In this document: in pieces, positions 29,036 through 37,217 of the stretch
How positions within the stretch are numbered: the stretch's first letter is position 1
Layout: every line of letters starts with the position of its first letter
Assembly: GCF_013408985.1 (NCBI RefSeq)
Contig: NZ_JACBZT010000001.1
Location: forward strand, 4,419,197 to 4,483,196
Reading direction: 5' to 3'
Length of the DNA stretch: 64,000 bases
DNA from: Petropleomorpha daqingensis
Lineage (GTDB): Bacteria > Actinomycetota > Actinomycetes > Mycobacteriales > Geodermatophilaceae
Program-made: the position numbers and the translations under genes
The notes under the pieces: model-generated
Database searches by the model: none
Told to the model about the DNA's origin: nothing
The model's input: the letters and a program-made list of their open reading frames with translations, nothing else

Positions 29036-29992
29036 ATGACCGCCCTCTTCGGACGCGTGCACATGCCCTCGTTCGGCGCGGGGACCGCGTGGCTGAACTC
29101 CGAGCCGCTCGATCCCGCCGGGCTGCGCGGGCGCGTCGTCCTCGTCGACTTCTGGACGCTGACCTGCATCAACTGGCTGCGCACGGAGCCCTACATCCGC
29201 GCGTGGTGGCGGGCCTACCGCGACGACGGGCTCGTGGTGATCGGCGTCCACACCCCCGAGTTCGGCTTCGAGCACGACCTGGACCTGGTGCGGCTGGCCG
29301 TGCAGCAGATGGACATCGACTACCCGGTCGTCGTCGACAACGACTACGGCGTCTGGAGCGCCTTCGACAACCACTACTGGCCGGCGGAGTACTTCGTCGA
29401 CCGGGAGGGGATCATCCGCGACCAGCACTTCGGCGAGGGCCGGTACGCCGAGTCCGAGCGGGAGCTCCAGCGGCTGCTGGGCATCGAGCGCGAGCCGGTG
29501 GCGGTGACGGGGGAGGGCGTGGAGGCCGAGGCCGACTGGGACGGCCTGCGCACCCCGGAGACCTACCTCGGCTACCAGCGCGGGGAGCGCTTCGCCTCGC
29601 CCGGTCGGCCCGCCGAGGGGCGGTCGCAGGCCTACGAGCTGCCCGGCCGCCTGGGGCTCAACCACTGGGCGCTGTCCGGGCGCTGGACGATCGAGGCGGA
29701 GGACGCCGCGCTCGACGAGCCCGGCGGCAGCGTCGCCTTCCGGTTCTCCGCGCGCGACGCGCACCTCGTGCTCTCCTCGGCCGGCGCCGACCCGATCCCG
29801 TTCCAGGTGCGCCTCGACGGTGCGGCTCCCGGCCCGTCCCACGGTGAGGACGTCGACGAGCAGGGGGACGGCGTCCTCCGGGAGGGCCGGCTCTACCAGC
29901 TGGTGCGCCAGGCAGACGGGGCCGGCGAGCGCACCGTGCAGATCACCTTCGCCGCGCCCGGCGCCCGGGCGCACGTCTTCACGTTCGGCTGA
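29036..29992 (+). CDS. Thioredoxin-fold protein resembling the DipZ C-terminal domain
   Basis: A 318-residue protein: a thioredoxin-like domain (about 1-150) followed by a beta-sandwich (about 185-318, LNHWALSGRWTIEAEDAAL ... FRFSARDAHLVL). The same order occurs at the C-terminus of mycobacterial DipZ. In typical relatives the active site is CxxC after DFWTY; here it reads DFWTLTCINWLR, with Cys44 kept and the resolving Cys replaced by Trp47. It lacks DipZ's membrane electron-transfer domain and has no signal peptide, so it is cytoplasmic. A one-Cys peroxidase or non-redox role is possible. ATG 29036 has GGAAGGAG upstream. An epoxide hydrolase follows 21 bp downstream. Confidence 0.82.
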   Translation: MTALFGRVHMPSFGAGTAWLNSEPLDPAGLRGRVVLVDFWTLTCINWLRTEPYIRAWWRAYRDDGLVVIGVHTPEFGFEHDLDLVRLAVQQMDIDYPVVVDNDYGVWSAFDNHYWPAEYFVDREGIIRDQHFGEGRYAESERELQRLLGIEREPVAVTGEGVEAEADWDGLRTPETYLGYQRGERFASPGRPAEGRSQAYELPGRLGLNHWALSGRWTIEAEDAALDEPGGSVAFRFSARDAHLVLSSAGADPIPFQVRLDGAAPGPSHGEDVDEQGDGVLREGRLYQLVRQADGAGERTVQITFAAPGARAHVFTFG

Positions 29993-30013
29993 CCTTTCCC
30001 TGGAGGCACGTCC

Positions 30014-31270
30014 ATGTCCGTCCCCACCCAGCCCACCGCGACCGGCACCGCCGTCCCGACCCCGCGCACCGGTACGGACGGCGACCCGGCGGCGATCCGC
30101 CCGTTCGAGGTGCGCATCCCCGACGAGGCCTACACCGAGCTGCGGCACCGGATCGCCGCCACCCGGCTGCCGACCCGGGAACTCGTCGCCGACCGGTCGC
30201 AGGGCGTGCAGCTGGCCGCGCTCGGCGAGCTCCTCCGCTACTGGGGAGGTGACTACGACCTGCGCCGGGTGGAGACCCGGCTCAACGCGTTGCCGCAGTA
30301 CGTCACCGGGATCGACGGCGTCGACGTCCACTTCGTGCACGTCCGCTCGCCCCACGAGAACGCGCTGCCGCTGGTGATGACGCACGGCTGGCCCGGCTCG
30401 ATCATGGAGATGATCGACTCCGTCGGCCCACTCACCGACCCGACCGCGCACGGCGGCAGCGCCGAGGACGCCTTCCACCTGGTGCTGCCGTCGCTGCCCG
30501 GCTACGGCTTCTCCGCCGAGCCGGCCGACCTCGGCTGGGACCTCGCCCGGACCGCCCGGGCGTGGGCGGAGCTCATGCGCCGCCTCGGCTACGACCGCTA
30601 CGTCGCGCAGGGCGGGGACGTCGGCGCCGGCGTCACCGACACGATGGGGCGCCAGGGGCCGGACGGTCTGATCGGGATCCACACCAACCTGCTGGTGCCG
30701 GCGCTCAACGACCCCGCCGCGCTGCCCGCGGGCACCGACGAGGAGAAGGCCGCCCTCGCCGCCATCAGGATCTTCTCGACCACCGGGAACGGCTACTTCG
30801 TGGAGCAGTCCACGCGGCCGCAGACCATCGGCTACGCCCTGCTCGACTCACCCGCGGCCCTGGCCGCCTGGATGATCGACCACGACACCGACGCCTACTA
30901 CAAGATCGCCCGGGCGTTCGTCGACGGGCAGCCGTCGGGCAACCTCACCCGCGACCACGTGCTCGACAACGTCACCGCGTACTGGCTGACCGGCACCGGC
31001 GCCTCGGCCGCCCGCTCCTACTGGGAGGCGTACGGGGCCGACGCCCCGGCCGCCGGCAGCGCGCCGCTGCCGGACCCGACGATCCCGGTCGCGTTCACCG
31101 CGTTCCCCGGCGAGATCTGGAAGACGCCGCGCAGCTGGGCCGCGGCCGCGTACCCGACGCTGGCCTACTACAACGCGGTCGACCGGGGCGGGCACTTCGC
31201 CGCCTGGGAGGAGCCGGAGCTGTTCGCGACCGAGCTGCGCGCGGCGTTCCGGCCCCTGCGCAGGCCCTAG
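30014..31270 (+). CDS. Epoxide hydrolase family protein (alpha/beta hydrolase)
   Basis: A 418-residue protein with an N-terminal epoxide-hydrolase domain (about 29-140, IRPFEVRIPDEAYTELRHRIAATRLP) and an alpha/beta hydrolase core. Oxyanion motif HGWPG (124-128), nucleophile Asp202 in QGGDVGAG and His394 in RGGHFAAWEEP are all present. The enzymes open epoxides to diols through an Asp-ester intermediate. ATG 30014 has GGAGG 8 nt upstream. It lies 21 bp after the DipZ-like gene and is probably co-transcribed, which suggests handling of reactive electrophiles. Its stop shares CTAG with the convergent DUF2007-like gene. Confidence 0.92.
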   Translation: MSVPTQPTATGTAVPTPRTGTDGDPAAIRPFEVRIPDEAYTELRHRIAATRLPTRELVADRSQGVQLAALGELLRYWGGDYDLRRVETRLNALPQYVTGIDGVDVHFVHVRSPHENALPLVMTHGWPGSIMEMIDSVGPLTDPTAHGGSAEDAFHLVLPSLPGYGFSAEPADLGWDLARTARAWAELMRRLGYDRYVAQGGDVGAGVTDTMGRQGPDGLIGIHTNLLVPALNDPAALPAGTDEEKAALAAIRIFSTTGNGYFVEQSTRPQTIGYALLDSPAALAAWMIDHDTDAYYKIARAFVDGQPSGNLTRDHVLDNVTAYWLTGTGASAARSYWEAYGADAPAAGSAPLPDPTIPVAFTAFPGEIWKTPRSWAAAAYPTLAYYNAVDRGGHFAAWEEPELFATELRAAFRPLRRP

Positions 31271-31713
31271 CCGTCGGTGGGCACCGCGGTGTCGGCGAGC
31301 AGGCGGCGGGCCGCGGCCTCGTCGGCGGCGGCGACCAGCACGCGGGCGCCGCCCTGCAGCTGCAGCCGCGGCTCCTGGCCGCCGGCGTCGTCGCTGACCG
31401 CGGCCGCCTTCAGCCCCTGGCTGACCAGCAGCCCCACCATCAGGTCGGCCTCGGCGCGGCTGCCGACGACGGCGAGGAGCACGGGCGGTCCGCCGTCACG
31501 CTGCCCGGGGCGAGGAGGCGGGATCGGCGAGCCGGCGCCCTGGACGTGCCGGACGGCGTCGGCGTCGGCCTGGTCCGCCGTCCGGCCCCGGTCGCGAGCC
31601 ACGACGTACGCGGCGTAGAAGTCCCACCAGTGGTGCGGGGGAGCGGCCGGCTCGTACCGGCTGTGGTGCTCCTCGGCCTCGCGCAGGAGCTCGGTCAACC
31701 TCGGGACGTCCAT
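31267..31713 (-). CDS. Conserved actinobacterial protein with DUF2007-like C-terminus
   Basis: A 148-residue protein. The N-terminal part (LTELLREAEEHHSRYEP and HHWWDFYAAYVVARDRGRT) is a conserved helical motif in actinobacteria, sometimes labelled bleomycin resistance protein without evidence. The C-terminal part (VLLAVVGSRAEADLMVGLLVSQGLKAAAVSDDAGG ... ARVLVAAADEAAARRLL) looks like the ferredoxin-like DUF2007 putative signal-transduction domain. No function is proposed. ATG 31713 has no strong Shine-Dalgarno. It is divergent from the redoxin gene (68 bp between starts). Confidence 0.65.
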   Translation of the reverse strand: MDVPRLTELLREAEEHHSRYEPAAPPHHWWDFYAAYVVARDRGRTADQADADAVRHVQGAGSPIPPPRPGQRDGGPPVLLAVVGSRAEADLMVGLLVSQGLKAAAVSDDAGGQEPRLQLQGGARVLVAAADEAAARRLLADTAVPTDG

Positions 31714-31781
31714 CGCGCTTCCCCGGTCGTCGTGGTTCGAATGCCCACCGCAGAGTCTGGCGCAGGAGAGGTCGTGAGGCC

Positions 31782-32408
31782 GTGCGTTCCGACATCGTCC
31801 CCGGCGGCGTCTTCCCCGACTACGCGCTGCCCGACCACACCGGGGTGGTCCGCACGCTCAGCGAGCTGCAGGGCGGCGACCCGCTGGTGCTCACGCTCGC
31901 CCGCGGGCACTACTGCCCCAAGGAGCACCAGCAGCACCTGGACCTGGCCGCGGCGCAGCCGAAGTTCGCCGTGGCCTACACCCGGCTGGTCACCATCTCC
32001 ACCGACGACCACCACACGCTGCAGGAGTTCCGCGCCTCGGTCGGGGCGACCTGGACGTTCCTGTCGGACCCGGGCCGGACCGTCCAGAGGGACCTCGACA
32101 TCCAGGAGTACACCGACCCCGAGCACGACCCGATGATCCCGCACACCCTCGTGCTCACCCCAGGACTCGGCATCCACAGCGTCTACGACGGCTACTGGTT
32201 CTGGGGCCGGCCGTCGCTGGACGAGCTGTGGCGTGACCTGCGCGCCGCGTCGGCCGAGATCCGCCCCGACTGGGACCTGAGCACGCCGGCGCTGCGGGAG
32301 GCGTGGGCGGCCGGGGACCGGTCGCTGTTCCACGGCTGGGACGGACGGACGGCTACGACGGACGGACGGCGGCCGGCAGGACCCGCCGCAGCTCCCGCCG
32401 GGTGGTGA
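31782..32408 (+). CDS. Redoxin (AhpC/TSA-like peroxiredoxin) family protein
   Basis: A 208-residue thioredoxin-fold protein: DYALPDHTGVVRTLSELQGGDPLVLTLARGHYCPKEHQQHL places Cys in the peroxidatic position of a GHYCPKE motif. No second Cys is present, so it would be a one-Cys type that relies on an external thiol such as mycothiol. The core ends near residue 175. The remaining Gly/Thr/Arg tail (GRTATTDGRRPAGPAAAPAGW) runs 56 bp into the 3' end of the convergent LuxR gene. GTG 31782 has GGAGAGG upstream. Confidence 0.82.
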   Translation: MRSDIVPGGVFPDYALPDHTGVVRTLSELQGGDPLVLTLARGHYCPKEHQQHLDLAAAQPKFAVAYTRLVTISTDDHHTLQEFRASVGATWTFLSDPGRTVQRDLDIQEYTDPEHDPMIPHTLVLTPGLGIHSVYDGYWFWGRPSLDELWRDLRAASAEIRPDWDLSTPALREAWAAGDRSLFHGWDGRTATTDGRRPAGPAAAPAGW

Positions 32409-35115
32409 TGCCGAGCTTCGTGAACGTCTTGCGCAGGTGCCACTCCACCGTCCGCGGGCTGATGAACAGCGTGGCGCCGATCTCCGGGTTGGTGAGCCCC
32501 TCGGCGGCCAGCCGGGCGATGTGCGCCTCCTGCGCGGTGAGTTGGCCGGAGGTCTCGACGGTCCGCTTGCGCACGGTCTCGCCGGTCGCGAGCAGCTCCC
32601 GCCGGGCGCGCTCGGCGAACGCCTCGGCGCCCATCGCGACGAAGGCCTCGTGCGCGCCGCGCAGCTGCGCGCGGGCATCGACCCGGCGGCCCTCCCGGCG
32701 CAGCCACTCGCCGTGGAGCAGCCGGGCGCGGGCGAGCTCGACACGCATCCGTGTGCGATCCAGCCGGTCGACCGCCTCCCGGTGCAGGGCCTCGGCGGCG
32801 CGCCCCTCGTGCAGCAGCGCGCGCCGGCTCGCCTCGACGCCGAGCGCCCAGTCCGTCCCGCTGGCGCGGGCCAGCGCGGTGAGCTGCTCCTGCCCCTCGG
32901 CCGCCGCCCGCGGATCGCCGCTGCGCGCGGCGGCCTCCACGAGCTCGGCCAGCGCCCACTTCGGCGGGCCGAGCTCGAGCGGGTCGGCGGCCGCGTCCCG
33001 CGCCGCGGCCAGTGCCTCCCGGTAGCGGCCGAGGCCGTTGCACAGCAGCGCCCGGGCCCACTGGAGCATGTTGATCCCGACGCCCTCGCCGCGGGTGCGG
33101 ACGTCGGCGAGGGCGGTCCCGATCAGCGGCTCGGCCCGCTCGGCGTCCCCGCGCAGCGCGAGCAGCCCGGCCTCGCCGTAGGGCGCCAGCCCGCTCCGGG
33201 TCACGTCCTCGACCGACCGGAGCCGGTCGACCAGCGAGGCCGCCGCGGCCAGGTCGCCGGTGAACAGGTGGACGACGACCCGGGTGGTCAGCGCCAGCGG
33301 GAGGGCGGACAGGGCTCCGGCGTCGGAGGCCAGGTCGAGGTGCCGGCGGGTGAGGACGTCCCACCCGTCGTCGTCCCAGAGGGAGGCCGCCGTGGCCGCG
33401 GCCAGCCAGGCCGACCGCAGCGCCTCGTCGAGGGTCAGCTCGTCGGCGGCGAACGCCCGCACCGCGCGGCGGGACAGCTCGAGGGCGGGTGTGTACCCGT
33501 CGGTGAAGAGGACGGCGAGCCCGTCGAGCAGGACGTCGCCCTTGCGCGGCGCGGGTGGGGACGCCGTCCGCCGCACGGCCCGGGCCACCTGGGCCGCTCC
33601 GGCGCCGTCGGCCAGCCGCCCGGCGAACAGCGCGGCCGACAGCGCGTCGAGGTAGGTGTCGCGGGCCAGCCGCGGGTCGAGCGGCTCGAGCCGGGCGGCC
33701 GCCGCGAGCAGCAGTGGCAGCGCCTCGTTGCCCCGGTGGCTGGCGAAGGAGATCTCGGCGCGCAGCAGGTCGACCCGGGCCCGCCCGGCCTCGGCCAGCG
33801 GTCCCTCCTCGGCCGTGGTCAGCAGGTCCGCGGCGTCGTCGAACGCGCCCGCGTGCACCTTGGCCTGCGCGGCGTCGAGCGCGCGGCCCACCCGGCGCGC
33901 CGGGTCGGGGGTCAGCGCCGTCGCCTGCTCGAGGAACGCGGCCGCCGCGGCCAGGCCGCCGTGGGACAGCGCCCGGTCGGCCGAGCGCTCGAGGTCGCCG
34001 GCGACCGTCTCGTCGGGTCCGACGGCGGCCCTGGCGCGGTGCCAGGCCCGCCGGTCGGGGTCCACGTCCGGGTCGGTGGCGTCGGCGAGCACGTGGTGCA
34101 CCTCGCGGCGCTCGGCGGGGGTGGCCGAGCGGTAGACCGCCGAGCGGACCAGGGGATGGCGGAAGCGGACCCGGTCGCCCAGCACGATCAGGTCCGCGGC
34201 CTCCGCGGCCGCGGCCGCCTGCGCCGCCTCGGACCCGAGGCCGAGCCGTTCGACGGCCCGCCACACGAGGGGGACGTCGCCGACCGGCTCGGCGGCGGCG
34301 GTCAGCAGCAGCCGCCGGGACGGCCGCGGCAGCGGCGCCAGCCGGCGCAGGAAGCCCTGCTCGATGCGGTGCACCAGGGGAGTGGTGGCGGGGGAGGCGT
34401 CGCCGCCGAAGACGAGCTCCGCAGCCGACAGCCCGCGCGGGAGCTCCAGCAGCGCGAGGGGGTTGCCGTGGCTCTCGGCCACGATCCGGTCCCGCACCCG
34501 GGGGTCGAGCGGGCCCGGGTGCGTCGCGGCCAGCAGAGCCGCCGCGTCGGCGCTGCGCAGTCCGCCCACCACGAGCTCCGGCAGCCCGGGGAGTGCGGGC
34601 TCGTCCTCCCCGTCCCGGACCGCGAACACCATGGCCATGGGCTCGGCGGCCAGCCGTCGGGCGACGAACTCCAGCGTCTGGACCGAGGCCCGGTCGAGCC
34701 ACTGGACGTCGTCCACGACGCAGAACAGCGGCCGCTCCTCGGCGACCTCGCAGAGCAGGCCGAGCACCGCCAGACCCAGGAGGAAGCGGTCCGGCGCCCT
34801 GCCCGGACGCAGGCCGAACGCGGTGGCCAGCGCGTCGCGCTGCGGGCCGGGCAGCTTCTCGAGCCGGTCCAGGTACGGCGCGCAGAGCTGGTGCAGCCCG
34901 GCGAAGGCCAGCTCCATCTCCGACTCGACCCCGGCGGCGCGGGCGACGCGGCAGCCGGCCGCCCGGTCGAGGAGGAACTCCAGCAGGGCGGTCTTGCCGA
35001 TCCCGGCCTCGCCGCGCAGCACCAGCACCTGGCTGCGGCCGGCCTTCGCCGCGGCCACCAGGCTGCTCAGCCCCTCGCACTCGCGGCGGCGTCCCAGCAG
35101 CGCGGTACCGGACAT
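32353..35115 (-). CDS. Large LuxR-family transcriptional regulator with AAA ATPase (LAL type)
   Basis: The 920-residue protein has an N-terminal ATPase (Walker A GEAGIGKT at 35-42; Walker B FCVVDDVQWLD), a long helical TPR-like middle (about 300-840) and a C-terminal LuxR helix-turn-helix (about 855-915; LTAQEAHIARLAAEGLTNPEIGATLFISPRTVEWHLRKTFTKLGI). LAL regulators are ATP- and inducer-dependent activators such as MalT-like proteins. The target and inducer are unknown. ATG 35115 has only weak upstream purines (GGTGGTGGATGTCC). The 3' end overlaps the convergent redoxin gene by 56 bp. Confidence 0.92.
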   Translation of the reverse strand: MSGTALLGRRRECEGLSSLVAAAKAGRSQVLVLRGEAGIGKTALLEFLLDRAAGCRVARAAGVESEMELAFAGLHQLCAPYLDRLEKLPGPQRDALATAFGLRPGRAPDRFLLGLAVLGLLCEVAEERPLFCVVDDVQWLDRASVQTLEFVARRLAAEPMAMVFAVRDGEDEPALPGLPELVVGGLRSADAAALLAATHPGPLDPRVRDRIVAESHGNPLALLELPRGLSAAELVFGGDASPATTPLVHRIEQGFLRRLAPLPRPSRRLLLTAAAEPVGDVPLVWRAVERLGLGSEAAQAAAAAEAADLIVLGDRVRFRHPLVRSAVYRSATPAERREVHHVLADATDPDVDPDRRAWHRARAAVGPDETVAGDLERSADRALSHGGLAAAAAFLEQATALTPDPARRVGRALDAAQAKVHAGAFDDAADLLTTAEEGPLAEAGRARVDLLRAEISFASHRGNEALPLLLAAAARLEPLDPRLARDTYLDALSAALFAGRLADGAGAAQVARAVRRTASPPAPRKGDVLLDGLAVLFTDGYTPALELSRRAVRAFAADELTLDEALRSAWLAAATAASLWDDDGWDVLTRRHLDLASDAGALSALPLALTTRVVVHLFTGDLAAAASLVDRLRSVEDVTRSGLAPYGEAGLLALRGDAERAEPLIGTALADVRTRGEGVGINMLQWARALLCNGLGRYREALAAARDAAADPLELGPPKWALAELVEAAARSGDPRAAAEGQEQLTALARASGTDWALGVEASRRALLHEGRAAEALHREAVDRLDRTRMRVELARARLLHGEWLRREGRRVDARAQLRGAHEAFVAMGAEAFAERARRELLATGETVRKRTVETSGQLTAQEAHIARLAAEGLTNPEIGATLFISPRTVEWHLRKTFTKLGITTRRELRRVLPAAVRPS

Positions 35116-35208
35116 CCACCACCGCCCCCCGGGTCGCCGACCGGCAGCCGATCCTCGCGCAGCCCGGTGCCGCCGGACCAGCCCCGGGAGGCCGGTCCGG
35201 CGGGCGGA

Positions 35209-35934
35209 TCAGTTCTTGTTCTTGCCCTTGCTCGCGAACGAGCTGACGCAGTCGCCCTGGTTCTTGAAGGTCGGGTAGGCCGTCGCCCAGCCGCCGTTCT
35301 TGCACTGGTCCTTGCCGCTCAGGACGACGTCGTCGGCGAAGGTGTAGGGGGTGCCCGCGAAGTCGATCGAGTCGATGGTCCAGTCGCCCTGGACGCCGGA
35401 GCCGAGCGAGAAGCCGAACGCGAGGACGTTCGCGTCCGGGAAGTTCGCCCGCCATGCGTCGAGCGTGCCGTGGTTCTCGCTGCCGGAGCCGCCGGTGTGG
35501 CTCGGCGCACCGGCCTTCACGAACGGTGCCGAGCCGTTCGAGGCCCACCAGTCGTTGCCGTAGAAGGTCGGCTCGCCGACCAGGATGCCGTCCGCGGACC
35601 CGTTGCCGTCGAAGTCGACGACCAGCTGGAACCCCGGCGGGATGCTGCCGGAGGTGTTGGTCAGGTTGAGCTTCGGCTCGCCGACATCCGCCAAGGGGGT
35701 GTTCGTGTCGACGTACTCCGCGACCTTGTCGGTCGACGTGCTGCCCTCCGTCCAGACCCGCAGTCCGCTGCCGGCCACCTCGTAGTGGCCGGTCGCTCGG
35801 GTGTCGGACAGGGAGTGGTGGAAATCGCTCGGGACGTGGATGACGGCGGGTCCCGCGGCCTGGGCGGGGCCGGCGAGGACCGTGGCCAGACCGAGGGCGA
35901 GGGCGGCAGTTCCGAGGACGGTGCGTCGGCGCAC
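35209..35934 (-). CDS. Secreted protein of unknown function
   Basis: A 241-residue protein with a classical Sec signal peptide: basic MRRR, hydrophobic TAALALGLATVLA, and an AQA-A cleavage site near residue 27. The mature part is rich in Gly, Ser, Asp and aromatic residues with strand-like segments (FQLVVDFDGNGSADGILVGEPTFYG, DWTIDSIDFAGTPYTFADDVVL), suggesting an extracellular beta-sandwich. Two Cys near the C-terminus (DQCKNGG ... GDCVSSF) could form a disulphide. The CKNGGW ... YPTFKNQGDCVSSF ending recurs in some actinobacterial surface proteins. No enzyme motif is seen. GTG 35934 follows GAAGGAG. Confidence 0.7.
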   Translation of the reverse strand: MRRRTVLGTAALALGLATVLAGPAQAAGPAVIHVPSDFHHSLSDTRATGHYEVAGSGLRVWTEGSTSTDKVAEYVDTNTPLADVGEPKLNLTNTSGSIPPGFQLVVDFDGNGSADGILVGEPTFYGNDWWASNGSAPFVKAGAPSHTGGSGSENHGTLDAWRANFPDANVLAFGFSLGSGVQGDWTIDSIDFAGTPYTFADDVVLSGKDQCKNGGWATAYPTFKNQGDCVSSFASKGKNKN

Positions 35935-36095
35935 GTGGGCTCCTTCTCGTAACGCACCGCATCCCCGTGACGACAGCGCGTGGCCGGAGGTTAGCGGAGT
36001 CGAGGGTCCCTGTGGTGAACCTTCCGCAGGAGCCCGCCGTGGGTGGATCGTGGGCGCGCTGCCTGTGGGAGCTGCCCGTCTGGGAGGAGCCGAGG

Positions 36096-36911
36096 ATGAG
36101 CACCTGGAACGCGATGTCCTACGAGGCCAAGGACACCATCCTGCGGGTGGTGCGCCAGGAGGCCGCGCAGTTCCTGGAGATGGCCGACAGCGATGAGGCG
36201 TGGGAGCGGGGGACCGGCGCCGGGCACTGGCAGGTGCGCGACATCGTCGGCCACCTCGTCGACACCACCGAGGCCTACTTCGTCGCCTTCGACGCCGCCC
36301 GCGGCGGGATCGCCGTCCCGGACGCCTACGGGCTCCCGGACATGCACACCCGCGTCGACGACCAGGCCCAGGCGTTCCGCACCGAGAGCCGCGGCGCCAT
36401 GATCGACCGGCTGCGCGGCGACCTGGCCAAGATGATGGAGATCTTCGAGGCGCTCACCGAGGACGAGTGGTCCAACCTCCTGGTCCCGCACTTCTACATG
36501 GGTCCGCTGCCGGCCTTCTTCTACCCGGCCTTCCAGCTCATGGACTACGGCGTGCACTCCTGGGACATCCGCCAGGGCAGCGGCCGGGCGCACGGGCTGT
36601 CCGGCGAGGCCGCCGACCTGCTGGTCCCGTTCATGTTCGTGCTGTGGAAGTACACCGTCACCGCCGGCGAGCACGAGCCGTGCACGCTCGGCATCCGGGT
36701 CTGCAGCGGCCCCAACGCCGGCGACACCCGGGTCACGATCGGCGCGGACGGCATGGACTACGCGGCCGGCGACCTGACCGACGTCTCCGCCGTCCTGGAG
36801 TTCGACCCGGGCAGCTTCGTGCTGACCGCCTTCGGCCGCAGCAACGCCGGCACCATCCGCGGCGACCGGACCGTGGCCGACCGCTACCTCAACCTGTTCT
36901 TCCGCATCTAG
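36096..36911 (+). CDS. Maleylpyruvate isomerase-type N-terminal domain protein
   Basis: A 271-residue protein. The N-terminal part has the DinB/MDMPI helix pattern GHWQVRDIVGHLVDTTEAYF and YGVHSWDIRQG, supplying likely metal-binding His residues. The C-terminal part (about 185-271, CTLGIRVCSGPNAGDTRVTIGADGMDYA ... FVLTAFGRSNAGTIRGDRTVADRYL) is the sterol-carrier-like MDMPI C-terminal domain. The family includes mycothiol-dependent isomerases and transferases; this substrate is unknown. ATG 36096 has GGAGG 9-10 nt upstream. Confidence 0.85.
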   Translation: MSTWNAMSYEAKDTILRVVRQEAAQFLEMADSDEAWERGTGAGHWQVRDIVGHLVDTTEAYFVAFDAARGGIAVPDAYGLPDMHTRVDDQAQAFRTESRGAMIDRLRGDLAKMMEIFEALTEDEWSNLLVPHFYMGPLPAFFYPAFQLMDYGVHSWDIRQGSGRAHGLSGEAADLLVPFMFVLWKYTVTAGEHEPCTLGIRVCSGPNAGDTRVTIGADGMDYAAGDLTDVSAVLEFDPGSFVLTAFGRSNAGTIRGDRTVADRYLNLFFRI

Positions 36912-36917
36912 TGGGGC

Positions 36918-36936
36918 CTGCGGCGGCCGCGCAGGG
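36918..36936 (+). terminator. Possible weak terminator hairpin
   Basis: CCTGCG (36918-36923) and CGCAGG (36931-36936) form a 6-bp stem with a 7-nt loop just after the stop codon of the MDMPI-type gene. It lacks a T-run, which is common in high-GC genomes. Weak support. Confidence 0.35.
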
Positions 36937-37007
36937 GTTGATCCGGCTCGCCGTGGGGGAGAGGCTGTGATCCCCAACACAATCCGCGCGAGCGCCCGGA
37001 GGCCACC

Positions 37008-37205
37008 GTGGAAGCCAGGGTCGGAGACCACATCGTCGTCCATTCCACCCACCAGGGAGAACCGGAGCGCACCGGAGAGGTGCTCGAGGTGCGGGGCGAT
37101 TCGGGCGGGCCCCCGTACCTGGTGAAGTGGTCGCCCGACGGGCACGAGGGGCTGTTCTTCCCGAGCGGTACCTGCCACGTCGTCCGCGACGCGGTGCACG
37201 GCTGA
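37008..37205 (+). CDS. DUF1918 domain protein
   Basis: A 65-residue SH3-like small protein: MEARVGDHIVVHSTHQGEPERTGEVLEV, then SGGPPYLVKWSPDGHEGLFFPSGTCHVV. The DUF1918 family is widespread in actinobacteria and is typified by this WxDGxxxLFxPG-type ending. Its function is unknown and it is often next to stress or ribosome-related genes. GTG 37008 has a GGAGG 9 nt upstream. EF-G2 begins 12 bp downstream on the same strand, so they are probably co-transcribed. Confidence 0.88.
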   Translation: MEARVGDHIVVHSTHQGEPERTGEVLEVRGDSGGPPYLVKWSPDGHEGLFFPSGTCHVVRDAVHG

Positions 37206-37217
37206 GCGGCCCGGACC

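Noticed and set aside
26510-30682. Minus-strand frame of 1390 codons under ftsH, the DipZ-like gene and epoxide hydrolase
   Set aside because: It is antisense to three genes with intact catalytic motifs and shows no domain of its own.
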